A stretch of 6,770 nucleotides of DNA from JAABYT01 sp964194585 (GTDB taxonomy: Bacteria > Pseudomonadota > Gammaproteobacteria > HK1): positions 1 through 6,770 of the forward strand of contig CAXMNG010000027.1 in the NCBI GenBank assembly GCA_964194585.1, written 5' to 3'. Under the pieces are notes generated by a model. That model saw only the letters and a list, made by a program, of their open reading frames with translations. It searched no databases and was not told the DNA's origin. The translations under genes were made by a program, and so were the position numbers. Below, piece by piece: positions 5,362 through 6,770 of the stretch. How positions within the stretch are numbered: position 1 is the first letter of the stretch; every line of letters begins with the position of its first letter.

Positions 5362-6465
5362 ATGAAATTTACTATGCACCGTGAAAACCTCCTGAAACCA
5401 CTGCAGGCGGTTCAAGGTGTGGTGGAACGCCGGCAAACCCTCCCCATCCTGGCGAACTTCCTGCTTACCATCGACGGCGGGCAGCTGTCGGTTACGGCTA
5501 CGGACATGGAGCTCGAGTTGGTAGCCAGTACCGAGTTGCCGGATGCGGAGGCGGGCGAGGTGACGGTGCCGGCCCGAAAGTTGGTAGATATCTGCCGTTC
5601 TCTACCGGCTGATGCCGAAATTCGCTTGGAAGTGGACGGCGAGCGGGCGCTGGTACGATCCGGACGTAGTCGTTTTACGCTGACGACATTGCCGGCGGTG
5701 GACTACCCGAGCAGCGACAGCCTCACCGGGGAGCTTCGGGTGACGGTCAAGGAGGGGCAGCTGAGACGTCTCCTGGAGCTGACTCATTTCGCCATGGCGC
5801 ATCAGGACGTGCGGTATTACCTGAACGGGTTGCTTCTGGATATCGGCGAAGGGCTTCTGCGTGCGGTGGCCACCGACGGTCATCGTCTGGCGATCGCGGA
5901 GATCCCTGTGCAGACCGGGGATGCGGCGCGCCAGGTGATCGTGCCACGCAAGGGCATCAGCGAGCTTCTGCGTCTTCTGGGCAACGGCGACGAGGAGGTC
6001 ATCATCGATGTGGGCAGCAATGCCATCCAGATAGCACTGCCGGAGGTTCGTCTCACCAGTAAGCTCATCGACGGCAAGTTTCCCGACTACCGGCGGGTGG
6101 TGCCCAAAGGCGAAGACAGTGATAAGACGGTGGTCGTGGATCGGGAACGGGTGCGCCAGGCCCTGGCGCGGGCGGCGATTCTGTCCAACGACAAGTATCG
6201 GGCCGTGCGCTTGTGTCTGGAGCCCAATGTGCTGCGGGTGGTAGCCAATAATCCTGAGCAGGAAGAAGCCGAGGACGAGGTAGAGGTGGCCTACGAAGGC
6301 GAAGGGTTGGAGATTGGTTTCAACGTCTCCTACCTCATTGATGCGCTGACGGCTTTGCCCGGCGAAGAAGCGGAGATCCATCTGGGGGATTCCAGCAGCA
6401 GCTGTTTGATCACGCCCAAAGGGGAAGGCGATTGCCAGTACGTGGTCATGCCCATGCGCCTCTAG
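5362..6465 (+). CDS. dnaN: DNA polymerase III beta subunit (sliding clamp)
   Basis: DnaN forms the ring-shaped homodimer that encircles DNA and tethers polymerase III and other clamp-binding proteins. The 367 residues (E. coli 366) align end to end with the family. The start reads MKFTMHRENLLKPLQAVQGV. Conserved stretches are LVRSGRSRF (97-105), MAHQDVRYYLNG (145-156), ATDGHRLA (170-177), KLIDGKFPDYRRV (234-246) and NNPEQEEAE (296-304). The C-terminal VVMPMRL (361-367) forms part of the protein-binding pocket. Three clamp folds of about 120 residues each are expected. The ATG has AGGA (5349-5352) nine bases upstream. It follows dnaA after the putative oriC, so it needs either read-through from dnaA or its own promoter, which I cannot identify. 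A 131-nt gap separates it from recF. Confidence 0.98.
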   Translation: MKFTMHRENLLKPLQAVQGVVERRQTLPILANFLLTIDGGQLSVTATDMELELVASTELPDAEAGEVTVPARKLVDICRSLPADAEIRLEVDGERALVRSGRSRFTLTTLPAVDYPSSDSLTGELRVTVKEGQLRRLLELTHFAMAHQDVRYYLNGLLLDIGEGLLRAVATDGHRLAIAEIPVQTGDAARQVIVPRKGISELLRLLGNGDEEVIIDVGSNAIQIALPEVRLTSKLIDGKFPDYRRVVPKGEDSDKTVVVDRERVRQALARAAILSNDKYRAVRLCLEPNVLRVVANNPEQEEAEDEVEVAYEGEGLEIGFNVSYLIDALTALPGEEAEIHLGDSSSSCLITPKGEGDCQYVVMPMRL

Positions 6466-6596
6466 GCTGGATTATTCATGAACTCAGGCTGCAGACGCGG
6501 TTTTGCCCGTATCGGCGGCATGGCGCCAGGAAAACCCATTTTACCGGCCTGTGGGTACGCGGTGGCGCGTTGATGCATCGTTCAGGCTAGCTCCAG
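6466..6596 (+). other. dnaN-recF spacer with a hairpin and a tiny ORF
   Basis: In E. coli recF follows dnaN with essentially no gap; here 131 nt intervene. The spacer holds an inverted repeat, GGTTTTGCC (6499-6507) with GGAAAACC (6529-6536), giving an eight-base-pair stem with one bulged G. The loop contains the palindrome GGCGCC. There is no T tract after it, so it is not a standard terminator. A 31-codon ORF runs from ATG 6478 to TGA 6573. It has only a weak ribosome binding site and no recognisable product, so I do not call it a gene. Confidence 0.6.
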
Positions 6597-6770
6597 GTGC
6601 GTTTGGACCAGATAGAGGTCCGGAACATTCGGGTCTTGTCTGCGCTGGACTGTGTGCCGGCTGAAGGACTGAACGTCTTCGTGGGCGCCAATGGCAGTGG
6701 TAAAACCAGTATTCTGGAAGCTATTCACCTGCTCGGCAGCGGCCGCTCGTTTCGCACCCATCGTCTGGCG
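6597..6770 (+). CDS. recF: DNA replication and repair protein RecF, N-terminal part only
   Basis: RecF is an SMC-like ABC ATPase that, with RecO and RecR, helps load RecA at single-strand gaps. Only the first 58 residues are in the window; the full family length is about 360. They start MRLDQIEVRNIRVLSALD and contain the Walker A motif GANGSGKTS (30-38), then ILEAIHLLGSGRSFR (39-53), which is characteristic of RecF. The start is a GTG. The in-frame TAG at 6588 rules out anything further upstream, and the ribosome binding site is poor (AGG at 6584-6586). A TTG two codons later (6603) is an alternative, with AGGTG just before it. The gene is cut by the right edge; gyrB often follows recF in such clusters. 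Confidence 0.95.
   Translation, partial: MRLDQIEVRNIRVLSALDCVPAEGLNVFVGANGSGKTSILEAIHLLGSGRSFRTHRLA

Noticed and set aside
5602..6381. 259-codon open frame on the minus strand within dnaN
   Set aside because: It lies wholly opposite dnaN, has no recognisable motif, and dnaN is a clear full-length gene; long antisense frames are common in GC-rich coding DNA.
6478..6573. 31-codon ORF between dnaN and recF as a gene
   Set aside because: Weak ribosome binding site, no recognisable product and no second line of evidence; mentioned only as part of the spacer.
1..6770. CRISPR arrays, insertion sequences, tRNA or rRNA genes, defence or novel accessory systems
   Set aside because: No spaced direct repeats, transposase, structural RNA gene or unexplained gene-sized region was seen; all coding space is taken by the conserved origin cluster.

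Overview
The window is the chromosomal origin neighbourhood of a gammaproteobacterium. The gene order is mnmE, yidC, rnpA and rpmH on the minus strand, then dnaA, dnaN and recF on the plus strand. Every protein aligns closely, by recall, with its Escherichia coli or Pseudomonas counterpart, and the DNA is moderately to strongly GC-rich in the genes. Gammaproteobacteria is a confident call. A free-living group outside the Enterobacterales (for example a Chromatiales- or Pseudomonas-like lineage) is a weaker inference. It rests on the origin lying between dnaA and dnaN, the lysine in the YidC groove and the scarcity of GATC sites.

Left arm (1-3608, minus strand): rpmH (ribosomal protein L34), rnpA (RNase P protein), yidC (membrane insertase) and mnmE (tRNA-modification GTPase) lie head to tail with gaps of only 18, 19 and 26 nt. 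They are probably one transcription unit driven by a promoter at 3673-3702 with a perfect TTGACA -35. The small gene yidD, which often sits between rnpA and yidC, is absent here. mnmE runs to the left edge and loses only the last base of its stop codon.

Centre (3609-3805): a 197-nt divergent intergenic region carries the rpmH promoter, a lone DnaA-box-like site and the strong ribosome binding site of dnaA.

Right arm (3806-6770, plus strand): dnaA starts at a GTG at 3806 and is followed by a 203-nt non-coding gap (5159-5361) that is the best candidate for oriC. It holds two perfect DnaA boxes, two 8/9 boxes, two weaker ones and an AT-rich stretch next to dnaN. dnaN follows, then an unusual 131-nt gap, then the first 58 codons of recF, cut by the right edge.

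Together these genes link replication initiation (DnaA acting at oriC), the sliding clamp (DnaN) and recombination repair (RecF) with translation and membrane biogenesis functions, an ancient and widely conserved cluster. I do not see a new system here. The points worth a second look are local: the organisation of the origin, the missing yidD, the run of non-ATG starts, and the dnaN-recF spacer.
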